A DNA stretch of 64,000 bases from Modicisalibacter luteus DSM 23508 (GCF_000378505.1 NZ_KB899990.1:248001-312000); one strand, 5' to 3'; counted from the stretch's first letter, positions 1 to 9,171 are shown. Program-made: numbers and translations. The notes: generated by a model not told the origin, from the letters alone.

Positions 1-1
1 G

Positions 2-250
2 CAGCACAATGCCGAGAGTTTTTCGCGATTCGAGCAGGCCGTACGTGACACGCCCGAGGTCACCGAATGTGTGGCGGTGGGTGGGGGCGTCGATTACCTG
101 GTCAAGGTCGAGGCCGAGTCTATTGACGCCTACCAGCGCCTGATCGACGACTGGTTGATCTCCGATCTCGGTATCGAGCGTTATTTCACCTACATCGTGA
201 CAAAGACCGTTAAACAGCAGTCGCCGCCGCTGGGGTTCGATGCGGAGTGA
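2..250 (+). CDS. Lrp/AsnC family regulator, C-terminal part (5' end outside window)
   Basis: An open frame runs from the window edge to a TGA and encodes 82 residues. They match the ligand-sensing (RAM) half of Lrp/AsnC regulators: an alpha/beta pattern with the turn VAVGGGVDYLVKVEA and the typical ending YIVTKTVKQ. The DNA-binding domain lies upstream of the window. In Halomonas an AsnC/Lrp regulator called DoeX controls ectoine degradation, and doeC/doeD/eutBC-like genes follow here, so doeX is a good candidate identity. That is inference from context; the upstream doeA/doeB genes cannot be seen. Confidence 0.8.
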   Translation, partial: QHNAESFSRFEQAVRDTPEVTECVAVGGGVDYLVKVEAESIDAYQRLIDDWLISDLGIERYFTYIVTKTVKQQSPPLGFDAE

Positions 251-333
251 ATGCCGTGTCGCGTCTATTCCGGGTTGGCGCCTCCGCACTTTCGGCCGTA
301 AGCTGATACGAAGACCGCGTCAATGGATCTGTC

Positions 334-1140
334 ATGTCTCTTGGTTCCTCTCCTCCCATTATCGAGTCAGCTGCTTCCGATGAGGAGGCCGCTCGGCTCT
401 GTTATGAAGACCAACGTCAGCGCCCGCTGCGTGAATTCGAAGGTCCCAGCGAGCTGCCGATCACGCTGATCCTCAATGACACGGCCATGGCTACCCTGTT
501 GGCCACACCCGAATCTCTTGAGGCGTTGGCCATCGGCCATGCCTATACGGCGGGGTGGATCGAGCGATACGAGCAGATCGAGCGGCTGGAGCGTTCGCGT
601 CTGCGGCACGGCTTGGCCATTCGCATGACAGTCCCCCCACGCTTGGCTGCCCAGGCCGCCGAGCATGCTCCGCGTGAGGCTTCAGTCTCGAGTTGTGGTG
701 CGTGTGGCGCAGCGGAAGAGGCTCAGATCATGGCGGGTCTGGTGCGGCTGCGGACCGTACCACCGTTATCTCCTGTCGCATTGCAGCGTGGTCTGGCACT
801 GCTAAAGGATCATTCCCGCCGTGGCCAGCATTGCGCGCTGGGGTTGGACGATTCCGGAGAGGTAATGTCGGTAGGCGTGGACATCGGGCGTCACAATGCC
901 CTCGATCGTGTCATCGGCGACAGCCTGCGCAGTGGAGAATGGCCCCGAGCGGTACTGCTTTCCAGTCGTTGTAGCCTGGAATTGGTCCAGAAAACCGTGC
1001 GTGCGGGAATTACCACCCTGGCAACCCTGTCTTCCCCGTCAGCGATGGCGGTTGAGGTTGCCCGTGCCTGCGACCTCAACTTGATCTGCTGTCACCGAGG
1101 CAGCCGACTCGAGTTGCTGAGCGGCCAGGCGCCTGACTGA
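334..1140 (+). CDS. fdhD: FdhD, formate dehydrogenase accessory sulfurtransferase
   Basis: A 268-residue protein of the FdhD/NarQ family. FdhD carries sulfur from the cysteine desulfurase IscS to the molybdenum cofactor of formate dehydrogenases, which need the sulfurated cofactor. The family CxxC pair is visible as C121 and C124 in SSCGACG, and the conserved HNALDRVIG segment follows near residue 190. Length fits the family. No formate dehydrogenase gene lies in the window, so its client is elsewhere. Its position between the Lrp-type regulator and the ectoine genes is odd; it may simply be a separate unit in the same orientation. Confidence 0.9.
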   Translation: MSLGSSPPIIESAASDEEAARLCYEDQRQRPLREFEGPSELPITLILNDTAMATLLATPESLEALAIGHAYTAGWIERYEQIERLERSRLRHGLAIRMTVPPRLAAQAAEHAPREASVSSCGACGAAEEAQIMAGLVRLRTVPPLSPVALQRGLALLKDHSRRGQHCALGLDDSGEVMSVGVDIGRHNALDRVIGDSLRSGEWPRAVLLSSRCSLELVQKTVRAGITTLATLSSPSAMAVEVARACDLNLICCHRGSRLELLSGQAPD

Positions 1141-1323
1141 GGCACTCGGCGGTGCCACCCCTCATGAGGCCAGGCCCACAGAAAATTCTTCATCGCCAGT
1201 GCCCAACTCCAAAAAAAACCGGGCTTCCGCCCTGAGGGGACAAAAAGTCTCCGTTGCGTAGAGCGCGTACCCTGAACATCAAGACAAGCCGATAACGGTG
1301 TCTGTGTTTCAGGGAGGTGCAGC

Positions 1324-2793
1324 ATGAAGCTCAACGATCCGCGTCTATTTCGCCAGTATGCCTACATCGACGGCAAGTGGACCCATGGTGACGGCGGTCG
1401 CGAAGAGGCCGTGATCGATCCGGCGACCGAAGAAACGCTGGGCCACATTCCGCTGCTCGAGTCGCATCAGATCCGTGCCGCGGTGGAAGCTGCCGATCAG
1501 GCATTCGTACAGTGGCGTGCATTGCGGGCCGACGAGCGTTGCGAACGGCTGCTCGCCTGGTATGACCTGCTACAGGCCAACCGCGAGGACTTGGCCATCA
1601 TCATGACCCTGGAGCAGGGCAAGCCGTTGCCGGACGCACGGGGCGAGGTCGAGTATGGTGCCAGTTTCGTGCGTTGGTTTGCCGAAGAAGGCAAGCGCAC
1701 CTTTGGGCAGACCATTCCCAGCCACATCCCCAATGCGGCGTTGGGCACCATCAAGGAGCCGGTCGGCGTCGCTGCGCTGATCACGCCTTGGAACTTTCCG
1801 CTGGCAATGATCACCCGTAAGGCCGCCGCGGCGATGGCCGCCGGCTGTACCGTGGTCGTCAAGCCGGCCAGCGAGACCCCGTTCTCTGCGCTGGCGCTGG
1901 CCGAGCTGGCCGAGCGTGCGGGAATTCCCGCTGGCGTATTCAATGTGGTGCTGGGCGATGCGGCACAGGTTTCCGACGTGTTGTGCCATGAGGACCGCGT
2001 CAAGGCCTTGTCGTTCACCGGTTCTACCCCGGTAGGGCGCCTGTTGCTCGAGCAGTCCGCCAGCACCGTCAAGCGGGTCTCGCTTGAGTTGGGTGGCAAC
2101 GCACCGTTCATCGTCGGCCCAGACGTCAATCCCAAGGAAGCCGCCTTCGCCGCCGTGGCCGCCAAGTTCCAGACCGCAGGACAGGATTGCCTGGCCGCCA
2201 ACCGTATCCTGGTGCACGAAGACGTCCACGATGAATTCGTCGAGTATTTTGCCGAGCGCATGAAGGCCCTCAAGGTCGGCAATGGCTTGGTCAGCGAGAT
2301 CGATATCGGCCCGCTGATTCACCGGCGCGCCGTGGAAAAGGCGGCGAGCATTGTCGATGATGCCCTGTCGCGGGGGGCAACTCTGGTGCATGGCGACCAG
2401 TCCATGGCGCCGGGCCCCAACTTCTTCATGCCGACGCTGATTACGGACGTCACGTCCGAAATGAAGATCTGGCGCGAGGAAAACTTCGCGCCGGTCGCCG
2501 GGGTTACGCGTTACTCGACCGATGAAGAGGCCATCGAGATGGCCAACGATACCGAATATGGGCTGGCCGCCTATGTCTTCACTCACGATATCCGTCGCAT
2601 CTGGACGATGCTGCGTGCCCTGCAGAACGGCATGGTGTCGATCAATACCGTGAAGATGACCGGCCCACCCATTCCGTTCGGTGGCGTGAAGCAGTCCGGG
2701 CTGGGACGTGAAGGCGGCACCGCGGGGATCGAGGAATTCCTCGACACGAAGTATTACTGCCTGGGTGGCCTGGGCTCCGTATCGGGAAGCTGA
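1324..2793 (+). CDS. doeC: NAD(P)-dependent aldehyde dehydrogenase, DoeC/GabD-like
   Basis: A 489-residue aldehyde dehydrogenase. The oxyanion Asn is in TPWNFPL (N157), the cofactor Lys is K180, the general base is E255 in ELGGN, and the catalytic Cys is C289 in AGQDCLAANR. The closest family is succinate-semialdehyde dehydrogenase. Next to a diaminobutyrate-type transaminase and eutBC it is best read as DoeC, oxidising aspartate semialdehyde to aspartate in ectoine breakdown. An AGGGAGG ribosome site sits just before the ATG. By sequence alone it could equally be GabD; context decides. Confidence 0.8.
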   Translation: MKLNDPRLFRQYAYIDGKWTHGDGGREEAVIDPATEETLGHIPLLESHQIRAAVEAADQAFVQWRALRADERCERLLAWYDLLQANREDLAIIMTLEQGKPLPDARGEVEYGASFVRWFAEEGKRTFGQTIPSHIPNAALGTIKEPVGVAALITPWNFPLAMITRKAAAAMAAGCTVVVKPASETPFSALALAELAERAGIPAGVFNVVLGDAAQVSDVLCHEDRVKALSFTGSTPVGRLLLEQSASTVKRVSLELGGNAPFIVGPDVNPKEAAFAAVAAKFQTAGQDCLAANRILVHEDVHDEFVEYFAERMKALKVGNGLVSEIDIGPLIHRRAVEKAASIVDDALSRGATLVHGDQSMAPGPNFFMPTLITDVTSEMKIWREENFAPVAGVTRYSTDEEAIEMANDTEYGLAAYVFTHDIRRIWTMLRALQNGMVSINTVKMTGPPIPFGGVKQSGLGREGGTAGIEEFLDTKYYCLGGLGSVSGS

Positions 2794-2971
2794 TTGACAC
2801 TGGCTGCGCTCGGCCAGGCGTTGTTGAGCCACTGGCTTGAAATGCTCAGGGACTTCAGTCCACTCCGCTTTTCCGTCAGTGACTCGCCTAGACAGCGTGT
2901 CCCGGCCTGGCCATTGCTCGCTCAGTTTCAGTTGTAATAACGAATTAATAATATTCACTAAGGAGGCTGCT

Positions 2972-4378
2972 GTGAGCGCCCATCAGGATCTGATCGATCG
3001 CGACCGCAAGGTTACTTTTCACGCGTCTACCCACCTGCGCGACTTTGCCCACGGCGATGCCCCGGGCCGCGTGATCAGCGGTGGTAAGGGTATTCGTATC
3101 GTCGACAAGGAGGGCCGCGAGTTCATCGATGGCTTTGCCGGGTTGTACTGCGTGAACATCGGCTATGGGCGCACCGAGATGGCTGAGGCGATCTACAAGC
3201 AGGCGCTGGAGCTGTCCTATTACCATACCTATGTAGGCTCCACCAACGAACCGTTGATCGAACTCTCCGAGAAGATCATCGGGCTTGCCGGCATGGGAAT
3301 GTCCAAGGTCTACTACGGCATGTCGGGGTCCGATGCCAACGAGACCCAGTTGAAGATCGTGCGCTATTACAACAACGTGCTGGGCCGGCCGCACAAGAAG
3401 AAGGTCATTTCGCGCAATCGCGGTTATCACGGCTCCGGCATCGCCTCTGGTTCATTGACCGGTCTGGCGGCGTTCCACGACCATTTCGATCTGCCTATCG
3501 AGACCATCCGGCACACCGAGGCACCGTATTACTACCGGCGCAGCGATGCCCAGGCCAACATGAGCGAACGTGAATTCGCACAGCACTGCGCGCTCAAGCT
3601 CGAGGAGATGATTCTCGCCGAAGGGCCGGACACCGTGGCTGCTTTCATCGGTGAGCCGGTACTCGGGACCGGGGGGATCGTGCCCCCGCCGGAAGGCTAT
3701 TGGGAGGCGATCCAGCAGGTGCTGGCCAAGTACGACGTGCTGCTCATCGCCGATGAGGTGGTCTGCGGCTTCGGACGTATCGGTACCGATTTCGGGTCGC
3801 ATTTCTACGGCATGAAGCCTGATCTGATCACCGTGGCCAAGGGCCTGACCAGTGCCTACCAGCCGCTGTCCGGGGTTATTGTCGGCGACAAGGTGTGGCA
3901 GGTGCTTGAGCAGGGCACCGGTGAATACGGTCCGATCGGCCACGGTTGGACCTACTCCGGTCATCCATTGGGCGCTGCCGCTGCACTGGCCAACCTGGCG
4001 ATCATCGAGCGCGAGGGGCTGACCCGGAATGCCGCCGAAACCGGGGCCTATCTTCAGCAACGGATGCAGGCGACCTTTGCGGAACATCCGCTGGTTGGCG
4101 ATGTGCGCGGCGTCGGGCTGCTGGCCTCGTTGGAGTTCTCGCCCAACAAGCTCAAGCGCGAGCACTTCGACCCGGCATTAAAGGTGGGGCCGCGCATTAG
4201 CGCTGCCGCGTTGGAGCAGGACCTGATCGCTCGGGCCATGCCACATGGCGACATCCTCGGTTTTGCACCGCCGCTGGTGGTCAGCCGCGACGAAGTAGAC
4301 GACATCGTGGCGCGGGCCAAGCGAGCGGTGGACAAGGTAACCGATGAATTAACGAAATCGGGCGATTTCAAGGTTTGA
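2972..4378 (+). CDS. doeD: class III aminotransferase, DoeD-like (diaminobutyrate transaminase)
   Basis: A 468-residue PLP-dependent class III aminotransferase. D261 in LLIADEVVCGFGR contacts the PLP ring nitrogen and K290 in VAKGLTSAYQPLS is the Schiff-base lysine. The GTG start at 2972 is chosen because a strong AAGGAGG lies 6 bases upstream; the frame is open further up but that part is unlike the family. Following the aldehyde dehydrogenase, the likely role is conversion of 2,4-diaminobutyrate to aspartate semialdehyde, as DoeD does in ectoine catabolism. Putrescine or omega-amino acid:pyruvate transaminase activity is the alternative. Confidence 0.8.
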   Translation: MSAHQDLIDRDRKVTFHASTHLRDFAHGDAPGRVISGGKGIRIVDKEGREFIDGFAGLYCVNIGYGRTEMAEAIYKQALELSYYHTYVGSTNEPLIELSEKIIGLAGMGMSKVYYGMSGSDANETQLKIVRYYNNVLGRPHKKKVISRNRGYHGSGIASGSLTGLAAFHDHFDLPIETIRHTEAPYYYRRSDAQANMSEREFAQHCALKLEEMILAEGPDTVAAFIGEPVLGTGGIVPPPEGYWEAIQQVLAKYDVLLIADEVVCGFGRIGTDFGSHFYGMKPDLITVAKGLTSAYQPLSGVIVGDKVWQVLEQGTGEYGPIGHGWTYSGHPLGAAAALANLAIIEREGLTRNAAETGAYLQQRMQATFAEHPLVGDVRGVGLLASLEFSPNKLKREHFDPALKVGPRISAAALEQDLIARAMPHGDILGFAPPLVVSRDEVDDIVARAKRAVDKVTDELTKSGDFKV

Positions 4379-4422
4379 GCGTCTAGCCAGCGTTGATGTT
4401 TAAAACCTGAGCCCGACCCTTG

Positions 4423-4444
4423 GCGCCGCAATCTTTTGCGGCGC
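4423..4444. terminator. hairpin between doeD-like and eutB-like genes
   Basis: A perfect 9-base inverted repeat (GCGCCGCAA / TTGCGGCGC) with a TCTT loop, 44 bases after the transaminase stop. Only a weak T-rich stretch (ACTGTTTGTGTTG) follows, so it may be a leaky terminator or an mRNA-stabilising stem separating doeCD from eutBC. Confidence 0.45.
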
Positions 4445-4482
4445 TACTGTTTGTGTTGAGCCGACCAGTTTCCGGAGGAGCC

Positions 4483-5481
4483 ATGAACCCACCCAGCCAT
4501 GGAGTGACCCTGGCATCGATCTACGAGGCACGCGCGCGCATCCAGGGGCAAGTGGCGCGAACGCCGCTGGTACGGTCGTTGACGTTGTCCGAGCGTTTCG
4601 ATGCCGAGGTCTACCTCAAGCTCGAGAACCAGCAACCCAGCGGGGCGTTCAAGCTGCGCGGCGCGACAAACATGATCGCGGCATTGATGGACCGCGATGG
4701 CCTCGAGGCCCTGCAGCGTGGGGTAACTACCGCATCCACTGGCAATCATGGGCGCGCAGTAGCCTTTGCGGCAGCCCGCCTGGGAGTGCCGGCGGTCGTC
4801 TGCCTATCGGAGCTGGTGCCAGCCAACAAGGCACATGCCATCGAGGCGCTGGGCGCCGAGGTGCGCCGCGTCGGGCGTAGCCAGGATGAGGCTTTTCAGG
4901 AGGTGGCGCGACTCGTCAATGAACAGGGCATGACACTGGTCCCGCCCTTCGATGATCCACTGATCGCCAGCGGGCAGGGTACCATCGGGGTAGAGCTGCT
5001 CGAGGATCAGCCCGCCCTGGACCGAGTCATTGTCGGCTTGTCGGGAGGGGGGCTGCTTGGCGGCATAGGCGCCGCCGTCAAGGGCATTCGCCGGGGCGTG
5101 CAGGTTACCGGCGTGAGCCTGTCGCAGGGGGCGGCGATGTGGGAGAGCCTCCAGGCCGGCCAGCCGGTGGATGTAGAGGAAGTCGCGAGCCTGGGCGATT
5201 CGCTGGGCGGCGGTATCGGGCTCGATAACGTCTGTACGTTCGCCTTGGTGCGTGAGGTCATGGACGATCACGTTCAGGTCTCGGAAGGTGCCATCGCCCG
5301 GGCCATGGTCGATCTACTCCAACATGAGAAGATTCTGGTCGAAGGTGCGGCCGCCGTCGGTCTGGCGGCTATCGACGAGCACGGCCTGGACATCCGCGGC
5401 CAGAAGGTGGCCCTGATCGTATCCGGTAATGGTGTCGACCTTGCCACGTTTGACAGGGCCCGGTCGCTCGCAGGACGGTGA
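4483..5481 (+). CDS. eutB: EutB, threonine dehydratase-like PLP enzyme of (hydroxy)ectoine catabolism
   Basis: A 332-residue fold-type II PLP enzyme of the serine/threonine dehydratase family. K58 in SGAFKLRG is the PLP lysine, TGNHG at 86-90 and the glycine loop SGGG at 187-190 bind the cofactor. Start at 4483 has TCCGGAGGAG upstream. It lacks a C-terminal ACT regulatory domain, so it is not the biosynthetic IlvA. Paired with an ornithine-cyclodeaminase-like gene, it matches EutB, proposed to act on hydroxyectoine-derived hydroxy-diaminobutyrate. The exact reaction is inferred. Confidence 0.78.
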   Translation: MNPPSHGVTLASIYEARARIQGQVARTPLVRSLTLSERFDAEVYLKLENQQPSGAFKLRGATNMIAALMDRDGLEALQRGVTTASTGNHGRAVAFAAARLGVPAVVCLSELVPANKAHAIEALGAEVRRVGRSQDEAFQEVARLVNEQGMTLVPPFDDPLIASGQGTIGVELLEDQPALDRVIVGLSGGGLLGGIGAAVKGIRRGVQVTGVSLSQGAAMWESLQAGQPVDVEEVASLGDSLGGGIGLDNVCTFALVREVMDDHVQVSEGAIARAMVDLLQHEKILVEGAAAVGLAAIDEHGLDIRGQKVALIVSGNGVDLATFDRARSLAGR

Positions 5482-5526
5482 ACATCTCATCGCTTATTCA
5501 CGAAGAAAACGATCATGGAGAGTGCC

Positions 5527-6471
5527 ATGCAGCTTTATCAGCGCGACGCCATAGAGGCGGTGGTCAAGATCGACCACGATGCCCTGGCCACGGTAGAAGC
5601 CGGCTTTGCGGCACTGGGGCGCGGAGAGGTAGTTCAACCACCCATCCTTTCGATGGCCATCGAAGAGTCCAACGGCGAGGTCGACGTCAAGACAGCGCAC
5701 ATTCGGGGCTTCGAGCGCTTCGCCATCAAGGTCAGTCCCGGTTTCTTCGATAATCCCAAGCTCGGGCTACCGAGTCTCAATGGCCTGATGATGGTGTTCT
5801 CGGCCAAGACAGGCCTGGTCGATGCCGTGCTGTTCGATGAGGGCTACCTGACTGCGGTGCGCACCGCCCTGGCTGGGGCCATCGCTGCCAAGCATCTATC
5901 CCGCGATGACAGCCGCCGTGTTGCCGTACTCGGTGCTGGCGAGCAGGCCGAGCTGCAGGTACGGGCACTGCAACTGGTCCGGGACATAGACACCCTGGAT
6001 GTCTGGGCGCGCAGGCACGAACAGGCCGAAGCCTATGCGGAACGCCTTCGGGCACAGGGCTTGACGGTCAACGTGCACGATAGCGTCAAGGCCGCCTGTG
6101 CCGAGGCGGACATCGTGGTTACCACCACGCCGTCCCGTGAAGCGCTCCTGACTGCCCAGGATCTGCCGGAAGGCGTACATGTCACGGCGATGGGCTCGGA
6201 CAGCCCAGAAAAGCGCGAGCTCGACGAATCCGCCATGACCCGGGCCGATGCCTTCGTCTGCGATACACGCGCCCAGAGTGAGCACAATGGCGAGCTCAAG
6301 GCGTATGCAGGCGGCGAGCCACCCTTCAAGATCTACGAACTGGGCCGTGTCATCGCCGACAAGCAGCGTCTGCGCGTTTCGCCGTCCAGCATCACGGTCT
6401 GTGACCTGACCGGGACCGGAGTGCAGGATACGGCAATAGCCAATTATGCCCTGAGCCGCTTGACCCAGTAG
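5527..6471 (+). CDS. eutC: EutC, ornithine cyclodeaminase/mu-crystallin family protein
   Basis: A 314-residue member of the ornithine cyclodeaminase/mu-crystallin family, with the Rossmann motif VLGAGEQAELQ around residue 140 and the family ending DLTGTGVQDTAIA. The start at 5527 is preferred over an in-frame ATG at 5515 because GGAGAG sits 4-6 bases before it. It follows eutB by 45 bases and the pair is characteristic of hydroxyectoine catabolism, where EutB and EutC work in succession. Ketimine reductase or alanine dehydrogenase activity is possible for the family. Confidence 0.78.
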   Translation: MQLYQRDAIEAVVKIDHDALATVEAGFAALGRGEVVQPPILSMAIEESNGEVDVKTAHIRGFERFAIKVSPGFFDNPKLGLPSLNGLMMVFSAKTGLVDAVLFDEGYLTAVRTALAGAIAAKHLSRDDSRRVAVLGAGEQAELQVRALQLVRDIDTLDVWARRHEQAEAYAERLRAQGLTVNVHDSVKAACAEADIVVTTTPSREALLTAQDLPEGVHVTAMGSDSPEKRELDESAMTRADAFVCDTRAQSEHNGELKAYAGGEPPFKIYELGRVIADKQRLRVSPSSITVCDLTGTGVQDTAIANYALSRLTQ

Positions 6472-6555
6472 ACTGGACCTTTGCCAGCCGGGACGACGGC
6501 TTCCGGTTGGCGCAGACACATGCTACACATGGAAAATATGGCTCAAGGATGAGAC

Positions 6556-7878
6556 ATGCTTAGAGGTGTATTGGTCAGTTGCGGCATTATCGTGGTGTTC
6601 CTGCTGGTGCTGCTGGGGGCAGTAAGGCTATTCGGGGCGGAAACCTACGATCGACTGATGAATCGCATTGCGGCCGACCCCGAAGCGCCAGCACCCACGG
6701 CCGAAGACAAGGCGTTGCATGAGTCATTGTTCATTGCCGACCTGCATGCCGATACCTTGAAGTGGAATCGCGACCTGTTGGAGCGTAACGGGCAGGGGCA
6801 TGTCGATCTGCCTCGCCTGGTGGAGGGCAATGTTGCGCTGCAGGCCTTCACCATCGTCACTCAAAGCCCGTTACCGTACGGTAGCCGCGAGCGCTATCAG
6901 AATGACGAGAAGTGCGTCAGTGGTGGTAGTGTCGATATGGCTGCTTTGCTGGCCGCGTCGCAGGGAAGACCGGCCTTTAGTACCCGCGAGCGTGCCATCA
7001 ATCAGATCGAGCGACTCAAGAATGCCATTGAACGCTCCAGGCAGGGAGAAGGGCCGGAACTGCGCCTGATTCGCAACGTCGACGACCTGCGTCAGCTAAT
7101 GGCCGATCGTCAGGCAGGGACGCAGGTCGTGGGGGCTGTGATGGGTATCGAAGGGGGGCATTGGGTCGGCAACAGCCCGAACGACCTGCAGAGGGTCGAA
7201 GAGGATATGCAGGAGCTGTTCGACCTCGGAGTGCGTCAGCTCGCGCCCAATCATCGCTTCGACAATGCGCTTTCCGGCTCGGGGGAAGGCTGCGAGCGTT
7301 ACGGTCTGACCGCGATGGGCGAACGTGCACTGAAGACCGCAGAGCAGCTGGGCATCGCCATAGACGTGGCGCACATCTCCCAGAAGGGCATGGACGATGC
7401 TGCGCGGATTCTCAGTAAGCCATTCATGGTCTCGCACACCGGGGTCAAAGGCAGTTGCGAGGATCCTTGCCGGCCGGCACGTAACCTAAGTGATCGGCAG
7501 ATCGAATCCGTGCTCGAGCATCGCGGTATCATCGGCATCGGCTACTGGCCTTACGCCGTTGGCCCCAGCGTCTGGAATATCGCCGATGCCATGCAACACG
7601 TCATGCAGGTCGCCGACAGGATGGGGCTGGAACCGGGGCGTCATGTCGCTTTCGGCTCGGACTACGACGGCTCGGTGACGCCGTTCTTCGACGTCAGTGA
7701 TCTCGATATTCTCACTGCGGTGATGCGTCAACGTGAGCAACCCTTCGACGAGCGTACCATCCGCAACATTGCCGGCCTCAATGTCTGCCGCTTCTTCGCC
7801 CGCGTACTGCCGGGCGGCAGCGAGCAGGCCGCCGAGGAAATCTGTTCGCCGACACCGTTGCCGAGCTCTAACGTTTAG
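6556..7878 (+). CDS. membrane dipeptidase (peptidase M19, renal dipeptidase family)
   Basis: A 440-residue zinc dipeptidase of family M19. One hydrophobic helix at residues 4-25 anchors it in the inner membrane or acts as an uncleaved signal. Zinc ligands are visible: HAD at H64/D66, the GIEGGH segment near 197-202, VAHIS and VSHTG around 275-300, and FGSDYDG near 370. It begins 84 bases after eutC and may be read with it. Members hydrolyse dipeptides, often with a D-residue; no link to ectoine use is visible beyond position. Confidence 0.85.
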   Translation: MLRGVLVSCGIIVVFLLVLLGAVRLFGAETYDRLMNRIAADPEAPAPTAEDKALHESLFIADLHADTLKWNRDLLERNGQGHVDLPRLVEGNVALQAFTIVTQSPLPYGSRERYQNDEKCVSGGSVDMAALLAASQGRPAFSTRERAINQIERLKNAIERSRQGEGPELRLIRNVDDLRQLMADRQAGTQVVGAVMGIEGGHWVGNSPNDLQRVEEDMQELFDLGVRQLAPNHRFDNALSGSGEGCERYGLTAMGERALKTAEQLGIAIDVAHISQKGMDDAARILSKPFMVSHTGVKGSCEDPCRPARNLSDRQIESVLEHRGIIGIGYWPYAVGPSVWNIADAMQHVMQVADRMGLEPGRHVAFGSDYDGSVTPFFDVSDLDILTAVMRQREQPFDERTIRNIAGLNVCRFFARVLPGGSEQAAEEICSPTPLPSSNV

Positions 7879-7889
7879 GCAAGGAGTAT

Positions 7890-7912
7890 CGCCGCCCTCG
7901 AGAAAGGCGGCG
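7890..7912. terminator. short GC hairpin after the dipeptidase gene
   Basis: Perfect 7-base arms CGCCGCC / GGCGGCG with a 9-base loop, 12 bases after the stop codon. There is no following T-run, so termination is only suggested by position between convergent genes. Confidence 0.35.
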
Positions 7913-7923
7913 AGCGTGGTTCA

Positions 7924-8013
7924 GGCAAGGCAAAAAGCGGCGAAGGCGCTGAGTTTACTTAGCGTAAATGAAGCGCTTGAGCCGATTTTTAACACAGCAT
8001 GAACGAGCGCAGC
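7924..8013. repeat. dispersed intergenic element, copy A
   Basis: A non-coding stretch of about 90 bases between two convergent genes. It resembles the stretch at 14769-14854: both have a lysine-codon-like A-rich start, AGTTTAC, a GTAA followed by TGA/GAGCG, a GAGCC with a T-rich tail, and AGCGCAG at the end. It can fold: GGC near 7945 pairs with GCC near 7980, and TTTAC pairs with GTAAA around a short loop. Two diverged copies suggest a genome-wide small repeat family. Confidence 0.5.
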
Positions 8014-8019
8014 CCCTTT

Positions 8020-9171
8020 TTACTTACGACGTAAAGGAGAAAGGCGAAGATTGGTCAAGCACCTCCACACCCACTCCATAGGCCCCATCTTGAACGGCTT
8101 CAGCCAGAGGCGACTCAGCACGAGTGCCACGGTATAGATTGCGACCGCCAGCAACAGAATTTCGGTAGAACCGAGATTACCGATCCAACCCAGCCCCCAG
8201 CCATAGAACAGTACCTGGCCGACCAGGCCATAAGCGAGATAGTTGGTCAGGGCCAGACGTCCAGGTGACGCCAGCCAGGTGCGCATGCTCTGTGCTCCAG
8301 GGCGGCTGAGCAGCAGGGCGGCCAGCGACATGTAACCCACCGCCAATATCGGCGCACCGATACGCATCACCGTGGTGAGAGGGTTGCCGTTGGGCATCAC
8401 TTCCCATAGTACGCTCAGCAACAGGCCCACCGGCAGACAGATCGAGGCCACGCTGCGCAGTAAAGTTCGGTTTTCTTCGACCCGATGCGGAATCTGCGCG
8501 CGTCCGGCCCACAGGCCCAGCAACAACATGCCGTAGACGTTGGTATGGTCCCACAGCTCGATCAGGTTGCCCGACGCTCCTAGACCGAAGTACAGGCCCA
8601 GGCCTTGGGCGACATCCGGCCAGTAGGCAGGATGGCTGAAAGTCTGCAGGGCATCGAGTTCGGTGGATGTCTGGACCTCGCCTCCGCGTACGGCACCCAG
8701 CATGGCCAGGACCACCGGCGCGCCGAACAGGAACGCCGCTGACAGACTCAACAGCAACCATTGCGGCAGGCGCACCATCAGTACTAGCGTGGTGCCGAAT
8801 ACGGCATAGACCAGCAAGATATCGGCCCAATACAGGAAGGCGATATTGATCAGGCCGAAGCCGGCCAAGGCCAGCAAGCGGCGAAAGTACATGGCCAGAA
8901 AGCCCGGCTGGTCCGACTTGCGTTCGAGAAGGAGATAAAAGCTCAAACCGAAGAGAAACGAGAACGAGGACAGGAACTTCTCGTCGAAAACGACATGCAG
9001 CAGAAAGTCGACGGCTTCGTCGACCGGGCCCTGCAGGGAGGCCAGTGCTTCCGCCGTTAAAAAGTTCAACCCCGACATGTCCCGCAGGTTCATGACCAGT
9101 ACGCCGAACAGGGCCAGGGCCCTGACGGCGTCAACGACTTGTAGGCGACCCTTGTCCTTGGATCCTGACAT
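8020..9171 (-). CDS. DUF418 domain-containing membrane protein (YeiB family)
   Basis: A 383-residue polytopic membrane protein. The N-terminus RLQVVDAVRALALFGVLVMNL is the usual opening of DUF418/YeiB proteins, and several hydrophobic segments follow, with the DUF418 region in the C-terminal half (LTNYLAYGLVGQVLFYGWGLG). AAGGA lies 8 bases before the ATG. The family has no established function; it is related in topology to membrane acyltransferase-like proteins. It stands alone between two convergent or divergent neighbours. Confidence 0.82.
   Translation of the reverse strand: MSGSKDKGRLQVVDAVRALALFGVLVMNLRDMSGLNFLTAEALASLQGPVDEAVDFLLHVVFDEKFLSSFSFLFGLSFYLLLERKSDQPGFLAMYFRRLLALAGFGLINIAFLYWADILLVYAVFGTTLVLMVRLPQWLLLSLSAAFLFGAPVVLAMLGAVRGGEVQTSTELDALQTFSHPAYWPDVAQGLGLYFGLGASGNLIELWDHTNVYGMLLLGLWAGRAQIPHRVEENRTLLRSVASICLPVGLLLSVLWEVMPNGNPLTTVMRIGAPILAVGYMSLAALLLSRPGAQSMRTWLASPGRLALTNYLAYGLVGQVLFYGWGLGWIGNLGSTEILLLAVAIYTVALVLSRLWLKPFKMGPMEWVWRCLTNLRLSPLRRK

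Noticed and set aside
1570-2958. Long open frame on the minus strand (462 codons) over the aldehyde dehydrogenase gene
   Set aside because: It is antisense to a gene with intact catalytic residues and has no recognisable domain or ribosome site; high-GC codon use leaves antisense frames open by chance.
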